A stretch of DNA of 64,000 nucleotides. Origin: Isoperla grammatica. Taxonomy: Eukaryota; Arthropoda; Insecta; Plecoptera; Perlodidae. The notes under the pieces are model-generated. The model was not told where the DNA came from. It made no database searches and saw only the letters and a program-made list of their open reading frames with translations. The stretch spans positions 75,209,295 to 75,273,294 of the forward strand of contig OX246739.1 of NCBI GenBank assembly GCA_945910005.1, written 5' to 3'. Of the stretch, positions 22,901-34,703 are shown one piece after another. Numbering within the stretch: the first letter of the stretch is position 1; each line of letters opens with the position of its first letter. The position numbers were made by a program, and so were the translations under genes.

Positions 22901-25900
22901 TATGACTTTAAGGTATGTACACATGGATAAAATATATTCCGTATGTGGAGTGTTCAAGTATTCTTCAGGGGAGTATAAAAAAACTGCTTGTGTTTCACAA
23001 AATATGCATTGCAAAACTTATCATAAATGCGTGAAGTTAGTTAAAAGTAAAACGCGATTAAGGCTTGCATACATTAAGGCGCATACAGGGTTAAATTGAA
23101 ACTACAAAAAAGATGAGTTTGTACACACTGTTAATAACAGATCACTCAAGGGATTCGTAGAAGCGGCTTTGTTTTTTTATAAGCCTGCGTAGAAGGAAAA
23201 ATATTCTGTGTTCATTTCATAGCTCCGCTTTTGTTTTAAGCCTCCTTTGCATTAAAAATGTATTTCGTAAATTACTCACACGTTGAATTGGCTGTAACAA
23301 ACAAAGAATTTGCAAGATGTTATCACCAATTTAAAATGATTAAAGAACATCCTTTAATATAAAACATTGCTTACTTTTTTCAATTATTACAGGATCTGAT
23401 ACCTCTCGAATGTTTATTTATTGTTTTAGGTCTAACTTTACATCAACAGCCAACATCGTACCAATTCATTTAAGGTTAGTCTGATAGATATAAATAGCAC
23501 TTACTTGCCTCTTTAAAAAGCAGGTAATATTATTTCGGAAAATAGCACGAGGGGGGTGGGGGGAGGAGATAACCTTCCTTAATCATCCTCTGGTAACTTG
23601 GCCAAAACAAAACAACGAAAACACATTTACAAAAGTGAAATATTTGTAGTTGGACATTCCTCAGCTATGCATTGTCAGAGGTCATGGGAGGCAACAACGA
23701 TCGGATGACGGGTATGGAAAGTCCACCTAAAATGTTGAATATTTTGAAGATGTGGTTCTGACAGCCCATAGTATTCTAGGGTTAGTCTATATAATATATA
23801 TCGTGATGCGGTCTATGGACAGACTCATAGGGGCTCGCTATTCAAATCAATGCCTCTTGATAATATGTGTGTTATCAAAGTCTTGGATCTAATCCTAATG
23901 TATACTTTGCCTCGCGATCCTGAAATAGCTACAGAACCAGTCGTGAATCAAACCAAGCGATAGTTGGCGTGTTGACAGGCCGACAATTTGTGTTCGATAT
24001 TTCCTCTCAAAACTGTTACTTTTGAGGATTATTTAAATAACAATAAATGCCAGTTCAGAATAAAAACAAATAAGGTAAGAAACAACTTCATCTTGACTGT
24101 ACGTTCGAGTGCAAAGATATTATACTATTCCCTTTTCGAGTGCTTCATAAAAAAACATAACATAGGACAAAACAAATACAAATCTGCAATTAATAATACA
24201 TCTATATGTTTGCAAAAATATCTTTACCTGTAAAGAAAAATAGTTTGAACGTATGCTTAGTAACCACTTTTATGTTATTGTGTACTGGTCTAAATATCAG
24301 AGACAAAACATAAATAAACAATAAAATAAACCATTGTAGTTAAAAGCAAAGATTGGCATCATCAGTGTGCTCTGGCTGAGTAATGACTAAATGGAAATGA
24401 TAGAAGTATAATGGCTGCACAGTTCAGACATATAGCATCCGACCTATTGTGTTTTAAAATAGTGTATTGTAGTTAAATAATTATATTCCACATTTTAATT
24501 CCGTTTAATAATATCAATGCCGATGTAACAGTTATTGCTGTGGATGTATGAAAACAGCAAAATGCATCTGCTTGCCAATCTTCGTGGCCAAACAGTAAAA
24601 CACGAATACACATTTAACCATGTACCTTAATAGTAATAACTTTGACACGACAAGATGTTTAATTGTTTGTTTTATACCTTCGACATCCAGAGCTTTGTAA
24701 CCAAGTCCTACAGTGTTTTTATCTAGTTTTAACAAAAGTGTGTTTATATAATTTAGATGTCGAAACGAAACAGACTAAAAAAAAGCTATGATAATTTAAT
24801 GTCAACGCCATTGATAACATTTTGCATTGTTAACTTTTCAAATGTAAAAATTCAAGTGTAATACAAATTTATAAATTGAAGAACAAAACACATAAACAAC
24901 TGAAGTTCATCTTTCCTACTTAATGTGTCAGAAAGCGCAAATTATGAACTAAACTATAATTAATAATTAAATTAATAGCTAAATTAATATTATCGTCAAT
25001 TTGATGTCATTAAAAAATGTAAATAAGTGGTTCCCTCTCCCCGCCCCTTATCTCTCTCTATTTCTCTTTCTGTCGCCATAAATAGTCGTTAAGTGGGTCG
25101 TTAAGCAAACATAGTAGGTACAACTTTAGACAGCAACAAGTTTCTTTCAGTTTCAAACAATTTGCTGTGATATTAATGTACACTGTGAGTGTGTTATCTC
25201 ACAAATGCTGTCCCCGAATGTACCTAACCGATAATACAATCTTAAGAGGGTTAATGAGAGGTTTATAACTTTACTACTGTTTTGCAACTTCACTCTACAT
25301 TAGTAAAACTTACTAATTTGCATCGCAGGCAACTTAAACACACCTGTCAAAATTTCACTTTGCGTACTTTTACCTAAGCTTTGCTTTTAAGAATTAGAAT
25401 TGTAAATATCTCCAAGTTTAAAATTTATAACAATCTTTCCCTCGTAAGTCGTAAAGTTGTTAAACTATGTTTTGTTATGTTATTGTTCATGACTTAATCA
25501 TAAAGTATAAATAACAGTTGCTTTGGATAAAGAGCGACTGGGATATTTTCAAGAAAATTAATAAGAGATTGGAATAATAATCTCCATTGCTCATAGAGAA
25601 ACATTTCTTGATGACGACATTTTACAACTCTAAGTTTATTTGCTGTGGCGAGAGCTGAATACGAGGAAAAGAAATTCCTGGAGGGGACAACGCATTCACT
25701 CCCACTCGAAAACACTCTCCAATCTCGTGTACACACGAGTTTCTAGGGCTTTGGATTATTTATTGGTCTGGGAAATCGTTTTCTTTTTTTGACGTTACCT
25801 TAGCATACTCAGTTGCGTTCTCTCTTCTCCTACTAAATAATTCAGTTTACATTTTAACACTTCACCCTCTTTAAATATTAATTCGTGACACGTGACATTT

Positions 25901-26521
25901 CTAGAGAGAAAATCAGTGTAGAGAACTCGAATCTATGTATGTGCGGCAAGTCCCACTGTTAAGTCAACGCGAAATGAAGGTTTTTGTTTTTAGTGTACCT
26001 AAAAGCCTTGGTAAACGGTCAATTTATTGATTGACTCAACTTATTGGCTCAACTTGTAGACCACATTTAGATAACACGGAACTGGAATACTGCAGTCACA
26101 CACTAAAACATGTTGACTCAACATGGACGAGTAGGGCAATATGTTGACGAAAAGTTGGAACTTTTGAATAGTGTTTAGTGTTCTAGAGATATTGTTTAAA
26201 ACACGTTATTTCGCCTGTTTCAATAAATAAATAAAATTTGACTTCACAAATAACAACACTAAACATTAAAACATGTTTTATAATTTTATTAATATAGATC
26301 ATGCGAAACCCATCATGGAAATATTTATCACTTTTCAACTGTGTGGAGTGACTCCAAGTATTGTTTAAAACACCTTTTATCGCGCGTTTTAACCTAGAAC
26401 CACCAGACAGAACCCTAAACAATAAGAATACCTACTTTAGGGTGCGCACTAGCTTGACTAACTAGGTATGAGTGTTTGGACAGAACCCTTGTCTAAGGTT
26501 GTTGTTGTTGTTGTGTTACAG
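22901..26521. other. Intron B, 3' part
   Basis: About 3.6 kb of AT-rich intronic sequence without recognised gene or strong repeat, ending in a GTTGTTGTTGTTGTGTTACAG acceptor region before exon C. Confidence 0.5.
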
Positions 26522-26762
26522 GGAGGGGTCAGTGATGAACCGGTCAACAGCCACAAACACCAGCGTGGTATGTCCACCGCGAGTGACCAGCATGCGGACA
26601 GTGGTCAACTCAACAGGTACCCAGACGGCCGTCGAAGAAGAGACCTCCTTTTGCCTCCTGGGTGAGACTGAGCGACCGCGCAACAACAGACTCGCCTCCA
26701 AGTTTCTACAGCACTACCGGGGTGTTCTGTACAATGGCAACAACGTCCAGGCGCACATTTGA
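26522..26762 (+). CDS. AKHR: AKH/GnRH-type receptor, exon C (cytoplasmic tail)
   Basis: Candidate C-terminal exon. The acceptor is TTGTGTTACAG after a GTT-rich tract. Joined in phase 2 to exon B it reads R-EGSVMNRSTATNTSV and continues VTSMRTVVNSTGTQTAVEEE-TSFCLLG. This Ser/Thr-rich tail resembles the phosphorylatable tail of AKH receptors. Two endings are possible. A donor CTGG|GTGAGA at 26661/26662 would make the exon 140 bp with more coding downstream. Alternatively the frame runs on to a TGA at 26760-26762 with a tail ending in NGNNVQAHI. The end of this exon is the start of a ~140-bp satellite of about 29 copies. Confidence 0.68.
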
Positions 26763-29700
26763 AGCGACCTTCTGCCTCTTAGGGGATGAAGGGGTGCGCA
26801 CGTATCAACCCTGCAACAACAGACTCGCCTCTAAGTTTCTACAGCACTACCGGGGTGTTCTGTACAATGGCAACAACGTCCAGGCGCACATATGAAGCAG
26901 CCTTCTGCCTCTTAGGGGATGAAGGGGTGCAGGGTGCGCTCGTATCAACCCTGCAACAACAGACTCGCCTCCAAGTTTCTACAGTACTACCGGGGTGTTC
27001 TGTACAATGGCAACAACGTCCAGCCGCACATATGAAGCAGCCTTCTGCCTCTTAGGGGATGAAGGGGTGCAGGGTGCGCTCGTATCAACCCTGCAACAAC
27101 AGACTCGCCTCCAAGTTTCTACAGCACTACCGGGGTGTTCTGTACAATGGCAACAACGTCCAGCCGCACATATGAAGCAGCCTTCTGCCTCTTAGGGGAT
27201 GAAGGGGTGCAGGGTGCGCTCGTATCAACCCTGCAACAACAGACTCGCCTCCAAGTTTCTACAGCACTACCGGGGTGTTCTGTACAATGGCAACAACGTC
27301 CAGCCGCACATATGAAGCAGCCTTCTGCCTCTTAGGGGATGAAAGGGGTGCAGGGGTGCGCTCGTATCAACCCTGCAACAACAGACTCGCCTCCAAGTTT
27401 CTACAGCACTACCGGGGTGTTCTGTACAATGGCAACAACGTCCAGCCGCACATATGAAGCAGCCTTCTGCCTCTTAGGGGATGAAGGGGTGCAAGGGTGC
27501 GCTCGTATCAACCCTGCAACAACAGACTCGCCTCCAAGTTTCTACAGCACTACCGGGGTGTTCTGTACAATGGCAACAACGTCCAGCCGCACATATGAAG
27601 CAGCCTTCTGCCTCTTAGGGGATGAAGGGGTGCAGGGGTGCGCTCGTATCAACCCTGCAACAACAGACTCGCCTCCAAGTTTCTACAGCACTACCGGGGT
27701 GTTCTGTACAATGGCAACAACGTCCAGCCGCACATATGAAGCAGCCTTCTGCCTCTTAGGGGATGAAGGGGTGCAGGGGTGCGCTCGTATCAACCCTGCA
27801 ACAACAGACTCGCCTCCAATTTTTCTACAGCACTACCGGGGTGTTCTGTACAATGGCAACAACGTCCAGCCGCACATATGAAGCAGCCTTCTGCCTCTTA
27901 GGGGATGAAGGGGTGCAAGGGTGCGCTCGTATCAACCCTGCAACAACAGACTCGCCTCCAAGTTTCTACAGCACTACCGGGCAGTTCTGTACAATGGCAA
28001 CAACGTCCAGCCGCACATATGAAGCAGCCTTCTGCCTCTTAGGGGATGAAGGGGTGCAGGGTGCGCACGTATCAACCCTGCAACAACAGACTCGCCTCCA
28101 AGTTTCTACAGCACTACCGGGGTGTTCTGTACAATGGCAACAACGTCCAGCCGCACATATGAAGCAGCCTTCTGCCTCTTAGGGGATGAAAGGGGTGCAG
28201 GGTGCGCACGTATCAACCCTGCAACAACAGACTCGCCTCCAAGTTTCTACAGCACTACCGGGGTGTTCTGTACAACGGCAACAACGTCCAGGCGCACATA
28301 TGAAGCGACCCTCTGCCTCTTAGGGGATGAAGGGGTGCAGAGGTGCGCACGTATCAACCCTGCAACAACAGACTCGCCTCCAAGTTTCTACAGCACTACC
28401 GGAGTGTTCTGTACAACGGCAACAACGTCCAGGCGCACATATGAAGCGACCCTCTGCCTCTTAGGGGATGAAGGGGTGCAGGGGTGCGCACGTATCAACC
28501 GTGCAACAACAGACTCGCCTCCAAGTTTCTACAGCACTACCGGGGTGTTCTGTACAATGGCAACAACGTCCAGCCGCACATATGAAGCGACCTTCTGCCT
28601 CTTAGGGGATGAAGGGGTGCAGGGTGCGCTCGTATCAACCCTGCAACAACAGACTCGCCTCCAAGTTTCTACAGTACTACCGGGGTGTTCTGTACAATGG
28701 CAACAACGTCCAGCCGCACATATGAAGCAGCCTTCTGCCTCTTAGGGGATGAAGGGGTGCAGGGTGCGCTCGTATCAACCCTGCAACAACAGACTCGCCT
28801 CCAAGTTTCTACAGCACTACCGGGGTGTTCTGTACAATGGCAACAACGTCCAGCCGCACATATGAAGCAGCCTTCTGCCTCTTAGGGGATGAAGGGGTGC
28901 AGGGTGCGCTCGTATCAACCCTGCAACAACAGACTCGCCTCCAAGTTTCTACAGCACTACCGGGGTGTTCTGTACAATGGCAACAACGTCCAGCCGCACA
29001 TATGAAGCAGCCTTCTGCCTCTTAGGGGATGAAAGGGGTGCAGGGGTGCGCTCGTATCAACCCTGCAACAACAGACTCGCCTCCAAGTTTCTACAGCACT
29101 ACCGGGGTGTTCTGTACAATGGCAACAACGTCCAGCCGCACATATGAAGCAGCCTTCTGCCTCTTAGGGGATGAAGGGGTGCAGGGGTGCGCTCGTATCA
29201 ACCCTGCAACAACAGACTCGCCTCCAAGTTTCTACAGCACTACCGGGGTGTTCTGTACAATGGCAACAACGTCCAGCCGCACATATGAAGCAGCCTTCTG
29301 CCTCTTAGGGGATGAAGGGGTGCAGGGGTGCGCTCGTATCAACCCTGCAACAACAGACTCGCCTCCAATTTTTCTACAGCACTACCGGGGTGTTCTGTAC
29401 AATGGCAACAACGTCCAGCCGCACATATGAAGCAGCCTTCTGCCTCTTAGGGGATGAAGGGGTGCAAGGGTGCGCTCGTATCAACCCTACAACAACAGAC
29501 TCGCCTCCAAGTTTCTACAGCACTACCGGGCAGTTCTGTACAATGGCAACAACGTCCAGCCGCACATATGAAGCAGCCTTCTGCCTCTTAGGGGATGAAG
29601 GGGTGCAGGGTGCGCACGTATCAACCCTGCAACAACAGACTCGCCTCCAAGTTTCTACAGCACTACCGGGGTGTTCTGTACAATGGCAACAACGTCCAGC

Positions 29701-30715
29701 CGCACATATGAAGCAGCCTTCTGCCTCTTAGGGGATGAAAGGGATGCAGGGTGCGCACGTATCAACCCTGCAACAACAGACTCGCCTCCAAGTTTCTACA
29801 GCACTACCGGGGTGTTCTGTACAACGGCAACAACGTCCAGGCGCACATATGAAGCGACCCTCTGCCTCTTAGGGGATGAAGGGGTGCAGAGGTGCGCACG
29901 TATCAACCCTGCAACAACAGACTCGCCTCCAAGTTTCTACAGCACTACCGGGGTGTTCTGTACAACGGCAACAACGTCCAGGCGCACATATGAAGCGACC
30001 CTCTGCCTCTTAGGGGATGAAGGGGTGCAGGGGTGCGCACGTATCAACCGTGCAACAACAGACTCGCCTCCAAGTTTCTACAGCACTACCGGGGTGTTCT
30101 GTACAATGGCAACAACGTCCAGCCGCACATATGAAGCGACCCTCTGCCTCTTAGGGGATGAAGGGGTGCAAGGGTGCGCTCGTATCAACCCTGCAACAAC
30201 AGACTCGCCTCCAAGTTTCTACAGCACTACCGGGGTGTTCTGTACAATGGCAACAACGTCCAGCCGCACATATGAAGCAGCCTTCTGCCTCTTAGGGGAT
30301 GAAGGGGTGCAGGGGTGCGCACGTATCAACCCTGCAACAACAGACTCGCCTCCAAGTTTCTACAGCACTACCGGGGAGTTCTGTACAATGGCAACAACGT
30401 CCAGGCGCACATATGAAGCAGCCTTCTGCCTCTTAGGGGATGAAGGGGTGCAGGGGTGCGCTCGTATCAACCCTGCAACAACAGACTCGCCTCCAAGTTT
30501 CTACAGCACTACCGGGGTGTTCTGTACAATGGCAACAACGTCCAGCCGCACATATGAAGCAGCCTTCTGCCTCTTAGGGGATGAAGGGGTGCAGGGGTGC
30601 GCACGTATCAACCCTGCAACAACAGACTCGCCTTCAACTTCAAGTTTCTACAGTACTAGTACTACCGGGGAGTTCTGTACAATGGCAACAACGTCCAGGC
30701 GCACATATGAAGCAA
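26640..30715 (+). repeat. ~140-bp satellite derived from exon C 3' end
   Basis: About 29 head-to-tail units of 140-142 bp. The first unit overlaps the coding end of exon C (encoding TSFCLLG). Later units keep TCTGCCTCTTAGGGGATGAA, GCAACAACAGACTCGCCTCC, AAGTTTCTACAGCACTACCG, TTCTGTACAATGGCAACAAC and CCGCACATATGAAGC. Length changes by 1-2 bp shift the frame, so open frames up to 384 codons are created. A higher-order duplication is visible: variant unit groups at 26995-27340 reappear at 28685-29030 (offset 1690), and those at 27763 and 28122 reappear at 29312 and 29671 (offset 1549, one unit shorter). Confidence 0.96.
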
Positions 30716-30839
30716 CAACCCTGCAACATACCAGAGTGACGTGTCATGTTATGGATACACTGACGTCACGCTGTGCAAATAACGTCTTCAACTTTTCCCC
30801 AGTGTTTCATCCCTCACGAGAATAAGCTTTAAAAGCACA

Positions 30840-32890
30840 ATCTCAAAACTTTTTAAGTGTGAAGAACTAGGCATTCCTTTTACCATATTCTTATATGGAA
30901 GTTTATAGGAAGCCAAATATTTCACGGGTGCTGTGCTATAAAAATATACCGTTATATCGTCAATGCATGGAGACCCACACTGAGTTTAACATGCGTGAAA
31001 TAATGCGTTGCAATGCGTGTAGACCTGTGCGAAGCGACAAAAGGACCTTCCATTATTTGTGATTAGCTATGTGAGGCGTGATAAACCGCGATTTTGCAGT
31101 GTGCTGAATTTCTGTAAAATAGTATGAAGAAAATTCAATGTTGTTAAATCTTCACACGAAAGTATTGCAAAATCATTGTTTCAATCGCCAGTACAATATT
31201 TGTCATTGGGAATGCGCATTAAATATAAATCCATCTACCTAAGTACAATAGCAATGTTTTTTACTTGCCAAATGACGATGATCAAAGTGTATCATTGTAT
31301 ACAAGAGGAGGGGAAATTCCACCGTCTACTTTCGTAAAATGTCGAACTTTGAATTTTGACGCATTATTTTTTAAGATAACGGAGCGACTTAACTATTTCC
31401 ATACTTCTCAATTTCCAGATAGATACAAATTTTTAGTATTAATATTATAATATAAAACAATGTGCAAGGTATTATGATTGTTTTACATAATTTCTCTACT
31501 AGTGACGTATTGTTGGCAGATTACCTTCTTTTATATCGTCGAAGAAATTTGTATGTTTATTTAAATTGAAAAGTTGATTGATAGTTCACACATTAAAGAG
31601 ATATTGAACTAAGATCATCGTTTAAATTCATAATTTCCTTTAAAAAACATTCCAGTTTCTACATTGGATTCTATTACTATTCAAATAATGTTTAATAAAA
31701 ACAAACTCTGACGTCAGAACTAAGTTCGTTCATGAGATAAAACACCTATCTCGCTCCTGATAGAATTCAGCACTTCTTTATGTTGTTACGATGAACAAAC
31801 GATATCCAATCACGTGCCTATCGCTCAACAGTTAGCCAATAATATTGTTTGCATACACAATATTAAACACATTTACGTTGATGGTAACCAAAGATTCGAT
31901 CAGCTTGAGTCATCTATCTCACAATCTCTCTCTCTATTCTTCGCTTTATCGGACAATACTTTGATAAAATGGTACATTTTATGGTAACAGATGTATTTGT
32001 TTTCAGTATACGAGCATATGTTATATGGCTAAAGGTGCTTCTTACCTGTATGTTTGACGAAACTGTAAATATTACAAACATACACAATAATTCGACTGGC
32101 ACAACTGTTCTGCCGCATAGTATTATAGGATATGATACCAAGGGAAACAATTTACCTGAGTTATTACTTTTTACGCTGTAATTCACAACGTGTTGTAATG
32201 GCCGTACTTTGTAAGATATTCGGTTTATAAGGGCTGAGGTGGGCGTAAAAACTGGACGACTGTTTTATGACTATTATTTGTTTTCCATGGTTGTTGCTGT
32301 TTTACTTTAGAATTATATTAACTTGTGTACATTCTAAGATGTTCAGAAATAAGTCTTGAGTCAAAATGCAGAGTTTGTAATTTCGACAAGCAGGACCATT
32401 TTCAAAACCACATTATTTTGTATTATATCTACAAGTTATTGAAGTGAAGTACACAAGGTTGCAAAATCAATAATATCATGTGAACGATGTAAACATAATT
32501 ATTTCTGTTCAAATCATCTTTTAAGACAATATAACAAGATCATCGCAAATAAATTCATACACGTATCCATACATAGAGATGCGTAGATATAAATGTATAA
32601 CAAAAAGCAAATATTTATATACGTTAATGCATCCATAAACATTACAAAAATTAATCTCTATAAGAAAGTACTTTATTATTTCAATGATACCATTACTCTG
32701 AATGTGATTTATTTCAAACAAGCCCAAGAGCTCAATAATAGGTTTAATGAAACATAATCAAGGATGTATAAAACAAATGTTCTCGGCATAGTTGAGCAAT
32801 GAGCTGTCACATGTACGAAAGGAACGACTGGTGATAATTAACTTAATTGCCTTGTTTATGAAAAACTGACATTCCAGACCAGGACAGGCA
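30840..32890. other. Non-coding, no gene recognised
   Basis: Sequence after the exon C satellite. Short open frames lack domains. If the receptor has a further coding exon, it was not recognised here. Confidence 0.4.
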
Positions 32891-32929
32891 TTCATGTTTA
32901 GGCGTGAGGGGCAAACAGGGACCTGTTGT

Positions 32930-33555
32930 GTTGCGTGGTTTACTGGCTGTCAAGTGCCACGTGCTGCTGCGTGGTTTACTGGCTGTCACGCCACGCGAGC
33001 AACGCTTGGCTGTAAAGTGCCACGTGGTGTTGCGTCGTTTACTGGCTGTCACGCGACGCGGGCAACCCTTGGCTGTCAAGTGCCACGTGCTGTTGCGCCG
33101 TTTACTGGCTGTCAAGTGCCACGTGCTGTTGCGTGTTTTACTGGCTCTCAAGTGCCACGTGATGTTGCATCGTTTACTGGCTGTCAAGTGACACGTGCTG
33201 TTGCGCCGTTTACTGGCTGTCAAGTGCCACGTGCTGTTGCGTCGTTTACTGGCTGTCAAGTGCCACGTGCTGTTGCGTGGTTTTCTGGCTGTCACGCGAC
33301 GCGAGCAGCGCTTGGCTGTCAAGTGCCACGTGCTGTTGCGCCGTTTACTGGCTGTCAAGTGACACGTGCTGTTGCGTCGTTTACTGGCTGTCAAGTGACA
33401 CGTGCTGATGCGTCGTTTACTGGCTGTCAAGTGACACGTGCTGATGCGTCGTTTACTGGCTGTCAAGTGACACGTGCTGTTGCGTCGTTTACTGGCTGTC
33501 AAGTGACACGTGCTGATGCGTCGTTTACTGGCTGTCAAGTGTCACGTGATGCGGA
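32930..33555 (+). repeat. 36-bp minisatellite with CACGTG palindromes
   Basis: About 17 units of 36 bp, core GTTTACTGGCTGTCAAGTG followed by (C/A)CACGTGCTGTTGCG(T/C)C. Occasional longer variants contain ACGCGACGCGAGCA and CTTGG in place of the standard link. Many units carry an E-box CACGTG. As 36 is 12 codons, frames on both strands remain open (230-231 codons) without being genes. Confidence 0.95.
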
Positions 33556-33559
33556 CACC

Positions 33560-34310
33560 AAGTCAAAGGTCGCACACACAACATAACAACAAGATCGTTT
33601 TGTAATAAACTATAATGTACAAAAACATATAGCAATTTTTCTAAAAAAAATCCTCTCTTGTCGTTTGTCTATTCTTGACAATGTTTTTTGACTGGTAAGA
33701 AAAATTAAATAATTATACATACTGTTGTCGTTGTCACATAATTAATTGACTTACACGTGTTACCAATAAAATCTTTTGTGATATTGTCATTGAGAGACTG
33801 TTCTGCGTGTAACTTTATTTTAGATGTTAAAACTATTGTATAAATGTCTTTGTCTCCAATCCTGAACGAATTAACAAGTATAAAAATTCATATGTAAAAT
33901 ACAACAAATAAAATTTAATGTTTTATTAAAAAATGTGTAAGATTATTCAGTTTCTAAATAATAATGCTGACTTGTTCTGAGGTATTTTGTTGTGTTAAAC
34001 CCTTAGCTATACTACTATATATGTTGGCCGCCGATCTTCTGTCGTGCTAAAGGTTTGCCACGTTTCCCTGTATTCACAGCTCGCATCTTCGGCTCCCATC
34101 TTCGTCTCCCATCGTCGGCTCGCCATTAGTTGAATTTGTTTCATTTATCTGTTGGTACAATAGAGATAGCAGAGCAGCATTGAAGTGAGTGCATAGTTCA
34201 AAGCACAAACATCTATGCCATTGATTGTAATGGGGATGTAATTGAATGTTGAAAACATTGAACGTATATAGGGACTGGGATGCTCTTTAATTAAACACTA
34301 GGGTCAAATT
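33560..34310. other. Non-coding, no gene recognised
   Basis: AT-rich intergenic-type DNA without recognised features, apart from a short tandem of CTCCCATCTTCG-like words near 34085-34125. Confidence 0.4.
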
Positions 34311-34703
34311 CATTAACTGACAACGTTTACCACGCGAGCCGAGCTCGAGCTCGTAAGCTCGAGCTGGTCATTATACGAACTGAATCTGCCTGATAAACAC
34401 CTAAGCTCGAACCCAACTCAGCTCGGTGAAGAAGCCGAGCCAGCACGCGTGATAAACGTATGCGGACCGAATTGTGTAACTCACCCACTCATTGTCTCGA
34501 TTAGTCACGTTGCAAAAATATGAAACGTTAAGCCCAAATATCAATCGTACGTTTAGCAAGCGGTGAACCACGCCTTCTTTTTCAGTACGAACCAGACCTG
34601 TAGTATTTAGTACGATCTCAAAGTCCGTGGTAAACGGATACCTAGCTATTGAGCTCTAGCTTACGAGTTAGAGCTCAGCTCGCGTCGTAAACGTAGTCAC
34701 TGA
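34311..34703. mobile_element. MITE with inverted, GAGCTC-rich ends
   Basis: The left end CATTAACTGACAACGTTTAC, followed by CACGCGAGC, GAGCTCGAGCTCG and TAAGCTCGAGC, is inverted at the right as AGCTCTAGCTTACGAG, AGAGCTCAGCTCGCG, TCGTAAACGTAGTCA. Arms are about 55-60 bp with some mismatches. Further GAGCTCG/AGCTCGG words lie inside. No ORF. Confidence 0.75.

Noticed and set aside
26786..30825. Plus-strand ORFs up to 384 codons with FCLLGDEGVQGCARIN repeats
   Set aside because: Read-through of the 140-bp satellite; frames switch with 1-2-bp unit length changes, which would not be tolerated in a real repeat protein.
32930..33555. CRISPR-like array with ~36-bp periodicity
   Set aside because: There are no unique spacers between repeats; it is a contiguous minisatellite in a eukaryotic genome with spliced genes.
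32843..33586. Overlapping ORFs of 230 and 231 codons on both strands
   Set aside because: Both are consequences of the 36-bp period. Codon use shows no preference for one strand.
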